Assembly: GCF_037300705.1 (NCBI RefSeq)
Contig: NZ_CP147776.1
Span: 4,402,001 to 4,466,000 of the forward strand
Source of the DNA: Massilia sp. W12
GTDB taxonomy: Bacteria > Pseudomonadota > Gammaproteobacteria > Burkholderiales > Burkholderiaceae_D
Reading direction: 5' to 3'
Length of the DNA stretch: 64,000 bases
A model generated the notes under the pieces. That model had not been told where the DNA came from. It worked only from the letters and a program-made list of their open reading frames with translations, and made no database searches. This document shows positions 25,568-34,520 of the stretch, one piece after another; positions within the stretch are counted from its first letter, which is position 1; each line of letters begins with the position of its first letter. The position numbers and the translations under genes are program-made.

Positions 25568-28500
25568 GCGCGCCACCCGGGATCATGCAAGCGCCCGGCA
25601 GGACTGATGGTGCAGCGGCGGGCTTGGGCTTTTTGCAGGGAACCGGGCATCTTTGAAACGTAGGAAAAAGGATCGCTTTTATCAGCATCCCGTGCATCCA
25701 CATTCGCCTCTTGATGTGGCGCCATATAAATCTGCCCATTACCACGCACCGATGCGATCAACATCGTTTTTGTCACACCATCAATTTGCAGACGTAAATA
25801 ATCTTTTTTTGTTAATCGCATCACCAAAGGCTTCCCGGACAAGGTCATGTTCGGATCTCGCAAACGTGCTTGCCCCTGCACCTCACCTTCCTTTCGCATT
25901 AATGCATATACTTGAAAAGTCGATATCACATCACCTTTCCAACGCCCCCTCTCGTCACACCAAATTTCAATGCAGTAATTGCTCCCGCCAACATAACCCT
26001 TATAGGGACGCGCATGCCCGTTCTCATCAATGCCATGGCGCGAAATTTGATTCGGAGCATAGATTTTGATCAACTCTTTGTTAGCCACCTGCTTAACCCT
26101 GCTTCCATCCAAACCCCAGTCATGCCGATGTGCTTGTCCTTTCGCATCCCAACCCCAGGCTTTATCTTCCAGCATTGCCCCCTGCCACCCATGATCTGGC
26201 CGCTGACTGACCCAAATTGCATGCAAGGCGCGCTCCACATGGTCTCGATATGTGGGCCAAGGGTATTCCAGCTTGTCCAACAGACGTTGCATACCTTTTT
26301 CTTTGGCGCGCGAATGCGCCTGCGCCATTTTGTTTAACAGACTGCGGTCAATCACACCGATCACCATCGCATCCAGCGCATGATGGCGGTGGTCATTGCG
26401 GTTTTTCTCCTCACTGCCTGAGAGCAATTCATTCAAACCGAATTTGCCGCGAATCATCGCCGTCATGCGCCCCGGCAAGACCCACACTTTTTGCCCCTCA
26501 GAAGGCGCATACAGACAGCACAGATATTCCCGCGCAATGCGGGACAGGTAGGCAGTATCATTCAGTGCGCGCGCCAGAAAATCATCACCCTCATGCTGCA
26601 ACCATTGTTGCAAACCGTCCGGCGCAAAGCGTTTTCGCTTGGAAGCCGGCATGACTTTGGCGCGCTCCACCATATCGGCATACACGAAACCTGGCACACT
26701 GTTGGCGCCAAATGCCTCGTAGGGCGTCATTTCGCGCTTGATGCGATTTGCCCGACGCAAGGCTACCGTTTTATTCATCAAGCTATCGTCCAGGGTTTTA
26801 CTGTACGGCAAGATATGTTCGATTTCGACTTCATCGCTCAGCAAGCGCTGAATGGAAATCAGCTCGCCGGTATAGGGACAGCAGCGCTGCAAAGGATTCG
26901 CCGGGTTCAATTCCTGCCATAACTGCATTTTGTGCAGCAATTCGCGCCGGCTGGCGCCATCCAGGTGGTCTGGCTGTCTTTGCAGAATAGCGCAAGCTTC
27001 CACCAGCAGAATTTGATTGCGCTTTTGCCGCGCTGCCTGTTGTTTTTGAATTTCCAGCTTTTGCTCACGGCTCTGTTTCAGTTCGCGCGCCACTTCCAAC
27101 ACCACTTGCGCCGGTCTGCCATAAGATTCGATTAATTCATTGACCACGACCCGCACTTGATTCAGACCGATATGCACCGTCGGATTGGCGATTTTGCCCA
27201 AACGCTCTTCCTCATTGCGCGGATTGTCACGGGCGAAGCCAATATGCCTTTGCAGCACCACTCCGTAGTATGGCAAGCGTTCAAATAACTCCCCGGTTTG
27301 CTGCCCATGCTGCAATGCGCTGTGACTGCCCAGACCGGCGGCCTCTGTGGCCGCACTGTAATCAAGATTGTTTTGCTGCATCTGCGGCAAGATGCGCAAT
27401 TGCGCCTCCTGACTCAAATTGCCATAACCTTGTGGCAGGCTGCAATTGGCGATACGCTCAGCTTGTTCCGCATCAACATGACAGGCTTGCTGTAGCCAGT
27501 CAATCAAAGTCTGCGCATTGTCTTCGTCCAGTAATTTTTGCACGATCCGTTCTTGCATATCCGCAGACAAACTGAACCATGCCTGGCCAAACATCTCAGG
27601 TTTGCTCAAAGCCACGCTGCTCAAATTACCTTTCAGTTCTTTGCGCTTATCATCCTCCAGATTAAAGCGCACATCGCTGGGCAAACGCAAAGACTTGCGT
27701 ATCGCATCAAAACTGATGCGCGCCTTACTTTCCAATAATTGCGCCACTGTGTTTTTTTGCGCCAGACTCAGAGGCAGGGCTTGCAATTGCGCATCCAGCA
27801 AACGCAAATTCGCCACTTCTTGCCAGATCCGAAAACGCTGGGTAGAAGGCAGCGCCAGTGGGGCACGGCGCAGATCGGGCAACAGACTGCAGCGCCCTGC
27901 TTGCACCGGTTTCAAAGGACGTTGAAAAAACAAGATGCTATATAAGGTTTCACGCACTTCCTGAGAAAACATATGTGCATCCGGCAAACCCGCATGCAAG
28001 CGCTGCTGCGCCAGCCAAAGCGCATCAAATTCGGCTTGCACCATCGCGCGGCTGGCGTAAAAGCTGAAGGCTTTTTGTTTGCCCTGTCCGCTGCTGCGCG
28101 CGCGCACATCCAGGCCGCGCTGCTGGCACCGCCACAACCAATCACCCAAAGTGTGCGGCGCATCGCCGGTATTTTCTGCCGCGTTTGCGCTTAACTCCTG
28201 TTGCAATGCCTTAATCGCACGCTTCATCAAGCCATCTTCGGCGTCTTTGGTGTCGGTTTTACGATTGCTTTGAAAGCCGCGCCGCTGATTGAGATGAAAT
28301 AATGCACGCGCAAACTCCGCTGGCGATAAGGCGCGGCGCAAACCTTCGCTGCGCAATTGATAAGGGTTCAGCAATTCGAGCGCTTTGCGCTCTTCCAGAT
28401 CGTCGGGGAAAAAGCCATGGCGCACCAAGGCATTGATAAATTTGGATTTACGTTGCAAGAGGCGGTCACGCCGGCGCCGCATGGCGCGGGCATTACGCCG

Positions 28501-28665
28501 GGTGACTGCCAAAGAAGTTCCGTCCTTGGGGTTGCGTCCATCATGAAAAATACGTGAACCTGAACGCACGATAGCGCTGACTTGATCCTGATCATTGAGC
28601 TTCAGCACAGCCCAGCCAAGCGATTGCGCACCCAAATCCAACGCCAAACGGTAACGTAAAGCCAT
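25564..28665 (-). CDS. cas9: RNA-guided endonuclease Cas9, subtype II-C
   Basis: 1033 residues from the ATG at 28665; GGAG is 5 bases ahead, and another ATG (28668) and a TTG (28680) are slightly upstream. All nuclease residues are intact: RuvC-I Asp10 in LALDLGAQSLGW, RuvC-II Glu524 in QVVLEVAREL, HNH His617 in EIEHILPYSKTLDD with Asn631, and RuvC-III His762/Asp765 in NDHRHHALDAMVIG. An Arg-rich bridge helix (RRNARAMRRRRDRLLQRKSK) lies at about 56-75 and a CPYTGE turn begins the HNH domain. The compact length and the operon without csn2/cas4 place it in II-C. The PAM cannot be deduced from the sequence. It is read away from a divergent tracrRNA about 140 bp upstream. Confidence 0.97.
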   Translation of the reverse strand: MALRYRLALDLGAQSLGWAVLKLNDQDQVSAIVRSGSRIFHDGRNPKDGTSLAVTRRNARAMRRRRDRLLQRKSKFINALVRHGFFPDDLEERKALELLNPYQLRSEGLRRALSPAEFARALFHLNQRRGFQSNRKTDTKDAEDGLMKRAIKALQQELSANAAENTGDAPHTLGDWLWRCQQRGLDVRARSSGQGKQKAFSFYASRAMVQAEFDALWLAQQRLHAGLPDAHMFSQEVRETLYSILFFQRPLKPVQAGRCSLLPDLRRAPLALPSTQRFRIWQEVANLRLLDAQLQALPLSLAQKNTVAQLLESKARISFDAIRKSLRLPSDVRFNLEDDKRKELKGNLSSVALSKPEMFGQAWFSLSADMQERIVQKLLDEDNAQTLIDWLQQACHVDAEQAERIANCSLPQGYGNLSQEAQLRILPQMQQNNLDYSAATEAAGLGSHSALQHGQQTGELFERLPYYGVVLQRHIGFARDNPRNEEERLGKIANPTVHIGLNQVRVVVNELIESYGRPAQVVLEVARELKQSREQKLEIQKQQAARQKRNQILLVEACAILQRQPDHLDGASRRELLHKMQLWQELNPANPLQRCCPYTGELISIQRLLSDEVEIEHILPYSKTLDDSLMNKTVALRRANRIKREMTPYEAFGANSVPGFVYADMVERAKVMPASKRKRFAPDGLQQWLQHEGDDFLARALNDTAYLSRIAREYLCCLYAPSEGQKVWVLPGRMTAMIRGKFGLNELLSGSEEKNRNDHRHHALDAMVIGVIDRSLLNKMAQAHSRAKEKGMQRLLDKLEYPWPTYRDHVERALHAIWVSQRPDHGWQGAMLEDKAWGWDAKGQAHRHDWGLDGSRVKQVANKELIKIYAPNQISRHGIDENGHARPYKGYVGGSNYCIEIWCDERGRWKGDVISTFQVYALMRKEGEVQGQARLRDPNMTLSGKPLVMRLTKKDYLRLQIDGVTKTMLIASVRGNGQIYMAPHQEANVDARDADKSDPFSYVSKMPGSLQKAQARRCTISPAGRLHDPGWRA

Positions 28666-28804
28666 CATCTCTCCAGACAAGACAGTTAGCAGTACAACGC
28701 ATCAAATAACCGACAGAAATTCTACTCAAGGTGAGAGTAAAGTGGGAGCAAAACACACTTTTTGTTGCCATCTGGCGACAGTAAAGCAATCAATAGAAAG
28801 ATGC

Positions 28805-28833
28805 TTGACAGGGGCTGGACGAATGCATAGACT
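28805..28833 (+). promoter_or_regulatory. sigma70 promoter of the tracrRNA
   Basis: TTGACA (28805-28810), exactly 17 bases, then TAGACT (28828-28833). Expected transcription start is near 28840, a few bases before the anti-repeat. The perfect -35 and optimal spacing make it the clearest promoter in the locus. Confidence 0.85.
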
Positions 28834-28839
28834 TCAAGC

Positions 28840-28930
28840 CACTAACAGATTGGGATTTGTGCTCTGGACGCTAACAAGTATCCTCTGGATGCACCAAATG
28901 AAGGGCCGCTATATGCGGCCCTTGTCACGT
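28840..28930 (+). ncRNA. tracrRNA of the type II-C system
   Basis: CAGATTGGGATTTGTGCTCT plus GG (28846-28867) is 22 bases identical to the plus-strand face of the CRISPR repeat, outside the array and divergent from cas9. RNA from this strand would pair with crRNA repeats transcribed from the minus strand. After the anti-repeat (which ends ACGCTAAC, giving a bulged lower stem) come a nexus-like hairpin ATCC-TCT-GGAT (28880-28890) and a strong 3' hairpin AAGGGCCGC/GCGGCCCTT (28901-28923). That order matches known II-C tracrRNAs. There is no T-run after the last hairpin, so the exact 3' end is uncertain. Confidence 0.85.
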
Positions 28931-29020
28931 CTCACGCCAGAAAACAGCTGCCATGCTTGAAAAAATCCGCTAAAAACATCCTCAAAACCAGCCTATGAGA
29001 GTATTTTTTCGCCACCCAAA

Positions 29021-29051
29021 AAGCCAAAAGCCCTTGAATAATCAAGGGCTT
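29021..29051 (-). terminator. Intrinsic terminator at the cas-proximal edge of the array
   Basis: On the minus strand, a 10-bp perfect stem AAGCCCTTGA / TCAAGGGCTT with loop TTAT is followed by TTGGCTTTTT. It ends 11 bp before the first repeat, where minus-strand crRNA transcription would leave the array. It supports minus-strand crRNA synthesis and would shield the convergent tracrRNA. Confidence 0.75.
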
Positions 29052-29062
29052 ACTGGCGTTCT

Positions 29063-31990
29063 AGTTTAGCAGATTGGGATTTGTGCTCTGGCCGGAACTG
29101 CCCAGTTGCCCGCAGCAGATCAATTTCAGTTTAGCAGATTGGGATTTGTGCTCTGGCCGGAACAGCTGGTGTCATCGCGTCGCTCATTGGCGGAGTTTAG
29201 CAGATTGGGATTTGTGCTCTGGCCGGAACGGCGCTGCCGTTGTCTGTATCGACTGCGCGAGTTTAGCAGATTGGGATTTGTGCTCTGGCCGGAACCGCAC
29301 AAGGATCGGTTGCAGCTGGCCTTGTAGTTTAGCAGATTGGGATTTGTGCTCTGGCCGGAACTTCAACCCGACTCGAAACGGCGCGCAGATGGAGTTTAGC
29401 AGATTGGGATTTGTGCTCTGGCCGGAACCAAGCCGCAGCGCTGGACTGTGAAGCCGCGAGTTTAGCAGATTGGGATTTGTGCTCTGGCCGGAACCGTGTA
29501 CGTGGCACACCAACGTGGCGCCGGAGTTTAGCAGATTGGGATTTGTGCTCTGGCCGGAACAGCGTAGGAAAAAAATTAAATAGAGAATCAAGTTTAGCAG
29601 ATTGGGATTTGTGCTCTGGCCGGAACTATGCTGACTGTCCCTCGATATTTTAATTCAGTTTAGCAGATTGGGATTTGTGCTCTGGCCGGAACATGGCGCT
29701 CTACGGGGGGCAGCAAGGCGGCAGTTTAGCAGATTGGGATTTGTGCTCTGGCCGGAACCATTGTGTCAGGCATAATGCCCGATGCATGAGTTTAGCAGAT
29801 TGGGATTTGTGCTCTGGCCGGAACAGGACGGCAGCGCCAGGACGGCAGCGCCAGAGTTTAGCAGATTGGGATTTGTGCTCTGGCCGGAACTTGCATGCCA
29901 AGGACTGCGGCGCCCAGCGCAGTTTAGCAGATTGGGATTTGTGCTCTGGCCGGAACTGCCAAATACATTCTTAAAAAATCCCTGTCAGTTTAGCAGATTG
30001 GGATTTGTGCTCTGGCCGGAACTCATTTCCGAGCGCATGAAGAACTGCCCAGAGTTTAGCAGATTGGGATTTGTGCTCTGGCCGGAACACGGGCCGCTGC
30101 GCAAAGCCAGCTCAAATAAGTTTAGCAGATTGGGATTTGTGCTCTGGCCGGAACAACGCAAGCTGTGAAAGTGGTGCGTGAGCAAGTTTAGCAGATTGGG
30201 ATTTGTGCTCTGGCCGGAACTAAAAGGTCTGGCAAGCGGGCGGCAAAGCCAGTTTAGCAGATTGGGATTTGTGCTCTGGCCGGAACGGGAAATATGGGAC
30301 ATACACGGGCCGGCGTAGTTTAGCAGATTGGGATTTGTGCTCTGGCCGGAACTGCCCGGTTCGGTAGCCAAATACGCTGCGTAGTTTAGCAGATTGGGAT
30401 TTGTGCTCTGGCCGGAACATATCATGATGATACTTGAATGGCCGGACGAGTTTAGCAGATTGGGATTTGTGCTCTGGCCGGAACCGCGGCGGGGTGCGGG
30501 AATGAGCGCAAAAGAGTTTAGCAGATTGGGATTTGTGCTCTGGCCGGAACAACGAACGAAGCCGGCCAGAAAATGACGCTAGTTTAGCAGATTGGGATTT
30601 GTGCTCTGGCCGGAACAGAGTGGAACAACTCTTAAAATATCTGCTAAGTTTAGCAGATTGGGATTTGTGCTCTGGCCGGAACAGCTTTATCTCTTATAGA
30701 TTCTGTCGATATAGTTTAGCAGATTGGGATTTGTGCTCTGGCCGGAACTATGTTGACTGTCCCTCGATATTTTAATTCAGTTTAGCAGATTGGGATTTGT
30801 GCTCTGGCCGGAACGTAATACTTCGTCAGCGTGGGCAGGGTCACAGTTTAGCAGATTGGGATTTGTGCTCTGGCCGGAACCCATGTATGGGTGGCGTACC
30901 GTCGGGGTTTAGTTTAGCAGATTGGGATTTGTGCTCTGGCCGGAACATCGGCGTCATAGTACTGCCGCGCCTTTTCAGTTTAGCAGATTGGGATTTGTGC
31001 TCTGGCCGGAACTCGTTTCCGAGCGCATGCAGAACTGCCCAGAGTTTAGCAGATTGGGATTTGTGCTCTGGCCGGAACCGCGGATTGCATCGGCTTCGTG
31101 CTGCGTGCAGTTTAGCAGATTGGGATTTGTGCTCTGGCCGGAACTGCGATGTGCCGCTATTGTTCACGGCTGCGAGTTTAGCAGATTGGGATTTGTGCTC
31201 TGGCCGGAACACCTTCGGCAAGATCGACTTCGCCGGCCTGAGTTTAGCAGATTGGGATTTGTGCTCTGGCCGGAACCATTCAATCCGAGCATCAAGCCCT
31301 GCTTGAAGTTTAGCAGATTGGGATTTGTGCTCTGGCCGGAACCCATGTACAAGTACTCAGTTGAAGGGCGTGAGTTTAGCAGATTGGGATTTGTGCTCTG
31401 GCCGGAACACAGGCGCACACAGACAAAAGCACCGCGCGAGTTTAGCAGATTGGGATTTGTGCTCTGGCCGGAACAAAGTATTTACGCCCGACCCCGGCTG
31501 GGCGAGTTTAGCAGATTGGGATTTGTGCTCTGGCCGGAACTGCGCAGTGATCGCCTGCGCGTTTGGCGTCAGTTTAGCAGATTGGGATTTGTGCTCTGGC
31601 CGGAACCAGCTGGCTGGAGCAACATTTACCGGGCCGAGTTTAGCAGATTGGGATTTGTGCTCTGGCCGGAACCGCCTTGCCGAAGTGCGCCAGCGCCTTG
31701 CTAGTTTAGCAGATTGGGATTTGTGCTCTGGCCGGAACGGGACAACTACTGCCCTGCCTCCGTATCGCAGTTTAGCAGATTGGGATTTGTGCTCTGGCCG
31801 GAACCGCATGCTGATGTGGCTTTTCCAATCGCACAGTTTAGCAGATTGGGATTTGTGCTCTGGCCGGAACTAACGATAACGCCGGTTCACGCCCTGCGAA
31901 AGTTTAGCAGATTGGGATTTGTGCTCTGGCCGGAACTGAAATCAAAGTGACCAGCCTGCTGGATATAGTTTAGCAGATTGGGATTTGTGC
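29063..31990 (-). CRISPR. Type II-C CRISPR array, cas-proximal part (44 full repeats plus half of the IS-split 45th)
   Basis: 36-bp repeats; on the minus strand each begins GTTCCGGCCAGAGCAC and ends CAATCTGCTAAACT. Unit starts were read at 29063, 29128, 29194 and so on, with a regular 66-bp period up to 31967. That gives 44 spacers of 30 bp, except the first (29 bp) and the fifth (31 bp). All 44 complete repeats here appear identical. The crRNA strand is assigned from the tracrRNA anti-repeat. Each repeat ends with TGCTAAACT, an extended -10-like motif as in Neisseria-type II-C repeats. The 45th repeat (31967-31990) is cut by an IS66 element. Open frames through this stretch are repeat translations, not proteins. 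Confidence 0.98.
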
Positions 31991-32066
31991 GTAAGCGCCC
32001 AACAGCCCCATCTCCCCAGCCCATAAAAACCAGCGCATGCTATGCCCATCAAAAAGGAGGCATAGG

Positions 32067-32387
32067 ATGCACAGCAAATCACGCAAACAACGCAGGGAAG
32101 AATGGCTCGCGCACGTAAGGGCATGGCGCTTGAGCGGGCAAACGCAAACCGCATATTCCCGTCAGCATGAAATCAATCTGCCGGTCCTGCAATATTGGAT
32201 CAAACGCAGCCGCACGACAGCAGAGCACAGCGCGCCGCTAACGCTGGTCGCCACGCAAGCGCCAGCCGACGTCATGCCGGCTTCCCCCGCTGGCCATCTC
32301 ACCCTCGAAAGCGGAGTGCAGCGCCTGCATATTCCGCTGCATGTCACGCCGCAATGGCTGGCCGCATTACTGCGGGAGTTGGCATGA
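32067..32387 (+). CDS. tnpA: IS66 accessory protein TnpA
   Basis: 106 residues. The ATG at 32067 is preceded by AAAGGAGG; an in-frame ATG at 32037 lacks a site. RKQRREEWLAHVRAWRLSGQ followed by TQTAYSRQHEI forms the helix-turn-helix-like start seen in IS66 TnpA. The small protein is needed with TnpB for IS66 transposition, although its biochemical role is not settled. The stop overlaps the tnpB ATG (ATGA), giving translational coupling. Confidence 0.9.
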   Translation: MHSKSRKQRREEWLAHVRAWRLSGQTQTAYSRQHEINLPVLQYWIKRSRTTAEHSAPLTLVATQAPADVMPASPAGHLTLESGVQRLHIPLHVTPQWLAALLRELA

Positions 32388-32728
32388 GTTGGCCGCAGCC
32401 TGGGCAAATTTGGCTGGTGCAAGAGGCGATTGATATGCGCGCCGGCATCGACAGTCTGGCCGCCCGTATTCAACACACCTTGGGACGCACGCCCAGCGAC
32501 GGCGCGGCGTATGTGTTTCGCAATCGGCGCGCAAACCGTCTCAAGGCGCTGGTGTTTGACGCCAGCGGCATTTGGCTGTGTCAACGCCGTTTGCATCAAG
32601 GCGGCTTCACCTGGCCCGAAGCTGACGCACAACTTTTTATACTCAATCCTGCGCAATGGGAATGGCTTTGCAAAGGCGTCGATTGGCGCCGTTTGAGCGC
32701 GGATCGCATCCCGGATTGGCTGTATTAA
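32384..32728 (+). CDS. tnpB: IS66 accessory protein TnpB (Orf2)
   Basis: 114 residues. Starts MSWPQPGQIWLVQEAIDMRA and contains GIDSLAARIQ, FRNRRANRLKALVFDASGIW and LCQRRLHQGGFTWP, the very conserved core of the IS66 Orf2 family. The ATG overlaps the tnpA stop. It is unrelated to the RNA-guided IS200/IS605 TnpB despite the name. The length is normal and no frameshift is visible. Confidence 0.93.
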   Translation: MSWPQPGQIWLVQEAIDMRAGIDSLAARIQHTLGRTPSDGAAYVFRNRRANRLKALVFDASGIWLCQRRLHQGGFTWPEADAQLFILNPAQWEWLCKGVDWRRLSADRIPDWLY

Positions 32729-32846
32729 AGCGCATTTTTGCAGCCATCGCATGGGCGCTTTCTCAAGCAGGAAAACACATGAAAAAAACCGCAAAAATCA
32801 TGCCGTTTGCACAGAGCAATACACCGGCAAATGCTACACTTAGCGC

Positions 32847-34490
32847 ATGGATTTCACTGCGCAAAAACACCGCTTGCAACACGCCGAAGGCATCCCGTCC
32901 CCGCTGCGGGAAGAGCTGCTGGCGCTGCTTGAGCAAGCCGCGCACGTCGAGCAAAATGCGTCCGCATTCGCGCAACGCGCCGCGCACGCCGAGCAAAAAG
33001 TCACATTGCTCGCACAGCAAGCCGCGCACGCAGAACGGCACGCTGCGCAACTGCAACAGCACAACGAAAGACTCCAGCAAGAAGTCGCGTATTTGCGCCG
33101 CATGCGTTACGGCGTCAAGAGCGAGCGGGTGGTGGATAGCCATCAGCGCAGCTTGTTCGAGGAAGACATTGAAGCCGACCTTGAAGCTGCGCAAGTCGAG
33201 TTGGATAAACTCGCGGCTGCGTCCCGGCAAGCCAAGCCGGCCAAGCAAAGGCGTCCCGGACGCCTGCCGTTGGCGGCGCACTTGCCGCGCGAAGACGTGT
33301 TGCACGAGCCGGCCAGTTACGACTGCCCGGAATGCGGCAAAGCGATGCGCAAAATTGGTGAAGATGTCACCGAAAAATTATCGGTGCAGCCCGCTGTGTT
33401 CAGCGTCAAGCGCCACCGCTATCCGAAATACGCCTGTCACGCTTGCCAAGCCATTCATCAAGCGCCAAGTGCGCCCTCGATTATTGACGGTGGCGGCGTC
33501 GAACACGATGTGCTGGCCTGGCTGGCGGTGGCGAAATACATCGATCATCTGCCGCTGTATCGCCTGGAACAGATCGGCGCACGCCATGAGGTTGCCTTGT
33601 CGCGCACCAAGCTGGCGCAGTGGGTGGGGCGTTTGGGCGTGGCGCTGGCGCCGCTGGCTGATCGCTTGGCCGAATTGCTGCGCCAGCGGCAATGCTTGCA
33701 TGCCGATGAAACGCCGGTGGCGCAATTGGCGCCGAAGACGGGTAAAACCGAGCGCGGTTATCAATGGGTGTATCGCAGCAATGATCTGGAGCCGGGGCCG
33801 CGCATTGTGGTGTACGACTATCAGCCTTCGCGGAAGGGACAGCATGCGCGCAACATGCTGGATGGTTGGCGTGGCTATCTGATGGTGGATGCGTACTCCG
33901 GCTATGATGCCTTGTTTACTGGCGGCGTGGTGGAGCTGGGCTGCATGGCGCATGCGCGACGAAAATTCTTTGATTTGCATGCGACGCAGCCAACGCCGAT
34001 CACGACCGAAGCCTTATTCCGCTTTGGCCAGCTGTACGAAATTGAGCGCGAAGCCAAGGAGATGAGCATCGAAGACCGCGCGGCCTTGCGACGACGAAAG
34101 AGCATACCATTGTTGACGGAGTTCGAGGCGTGGCTCACAGAAATCGGGGCCAGGGCGTCACCGTCCTCCGGCTTGCAAAAAGCGGTCATGTACACCATCA
34201 GCCGTTGGGCTTCGCGGGTGCGTTATGCGCACAGCGGCGATTTGCCGATTGACAATAATCCGGCAGAAAACGCCTTGCGCCCGATCGCTATCGGACGTAA
34301 GAATTGGCTGTTTTACGGCACCGAGCGCGCCGGCCACCGCGCATCAAGCATTATGTCTTTACTGACAACTGCCAAACTCAATGGCCTGGAACCGTATGCC
34401 TGGCTACTGGATACCCTCAATAAATTACCCACTTGGCCTACCAGCAGACTGGATGAGTTATTGCCGCTCGCGCCACTGCCTCAAGTTTGA
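32847..34490 (+). CDS. tnpC: IS66 transposase TnpC (DDE)
   Basis: 547 residues. An N-terminal leucine/glutamine-rich coiled coil (about 10-110) precedes a zinc-ribbon domain (CPECGKAM ... YACHACQ, about 145-190) and a DDE domain. The catalytic triad is visible as Asp in LHADETPVAQL, Asp in LMVDAYSGYDALF and Glu in DNNPAENALRPIAIGRKNWL. A C-terminal IS66 tail follows. The gene starts 118 bp after tnpB; an overlapping frame across 32656-33882 is a shadow. All residues expected for activity are present. Confidence 0.95.
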   Translation: MDFTAQKHRLQHAEGIPSPLREELLALLEQAAHVEQNASAFAQRAAHAEQKVTLLAQQAAHAERHAAQLQQHNERLQQEVAYLRRMRYGVKSERVVDSHQRSLFEEDIEADLEAAQVELDKLAAASRQAKPAKQRRPGRLPLAAHLPREDVLHEPASYDCPECGKAMRKIGEDVTEKLSVQPAVFSVKRHRYPKYACHACQAIHQAPSAPSIIDGGGVEHDVLAWLAVAKYIDHLPLYRLEQIGARHEVALSRTKLAQWVGRLGVALAPLADRLAELLRQRQCLHADETPVAQLAPKTGKTERGYQWVYRSNDLEPGPRIVVYDYQPSRKGQHARNMLDGWRGYLMVDAYSGYDALFTGGVVELGCMAHARRKFFDLHATQPTPITTEALFRFGQLYEIEREAKEMSIEDRAALRRRKSIPLLTEFEAWLTEIGARASPSSGLQKAVMYTISRWASRVRYAHSGDLPIDNNPAENALRPIAIGRKNWLFYGTERAGHRASSIMSLLTTAKLNGLEPYAWLLDTLNKLPTWPTSRLDELLPLAPLPQV

Positions 34491-34520
34491 AGGGGGGGCG
34501 TGGGCGCGTTGGGCGGTTAC

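Larger units (their letters stand above)
31991..34520 (+). mobile_element. IS66-family insertion sequence inside a CRISPR repeat
   Basis: 2530 bp. Left end GTAAGCGCCCAAC and right end (reverse complement) GTAACCGCCCAAC form imperfect terminal inverted repeats beginning GTAA, the IS66 signature. An exact 8-bp duplication ATTTGTGC flanks it at 31983-31990 and 34521-34528, the IS66 target length. Removing the element and one duplication restores a perfect 36-bp repeat. It carries the full tnpA-tnpB-tnpC set in order with intact frames, so it looks recent and possibly still mobile. Confidence 0.97.

Noticed and set aside
32384..32728. TnpB as a possible RNA-guided nuclease (Cas12 ancestor)
   Set aside because: This is the IS66 Orf2 protein, unrelated to IS200/IS605 TnpB; no RuvC motifs and only 114 residues.
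32656..33882. 408-codon frame overlapping the start of IS66 tnpC
   Set aside because: Arg/Ser/Cys-rich shadow of tnpC in another frame; no transposase motifs.
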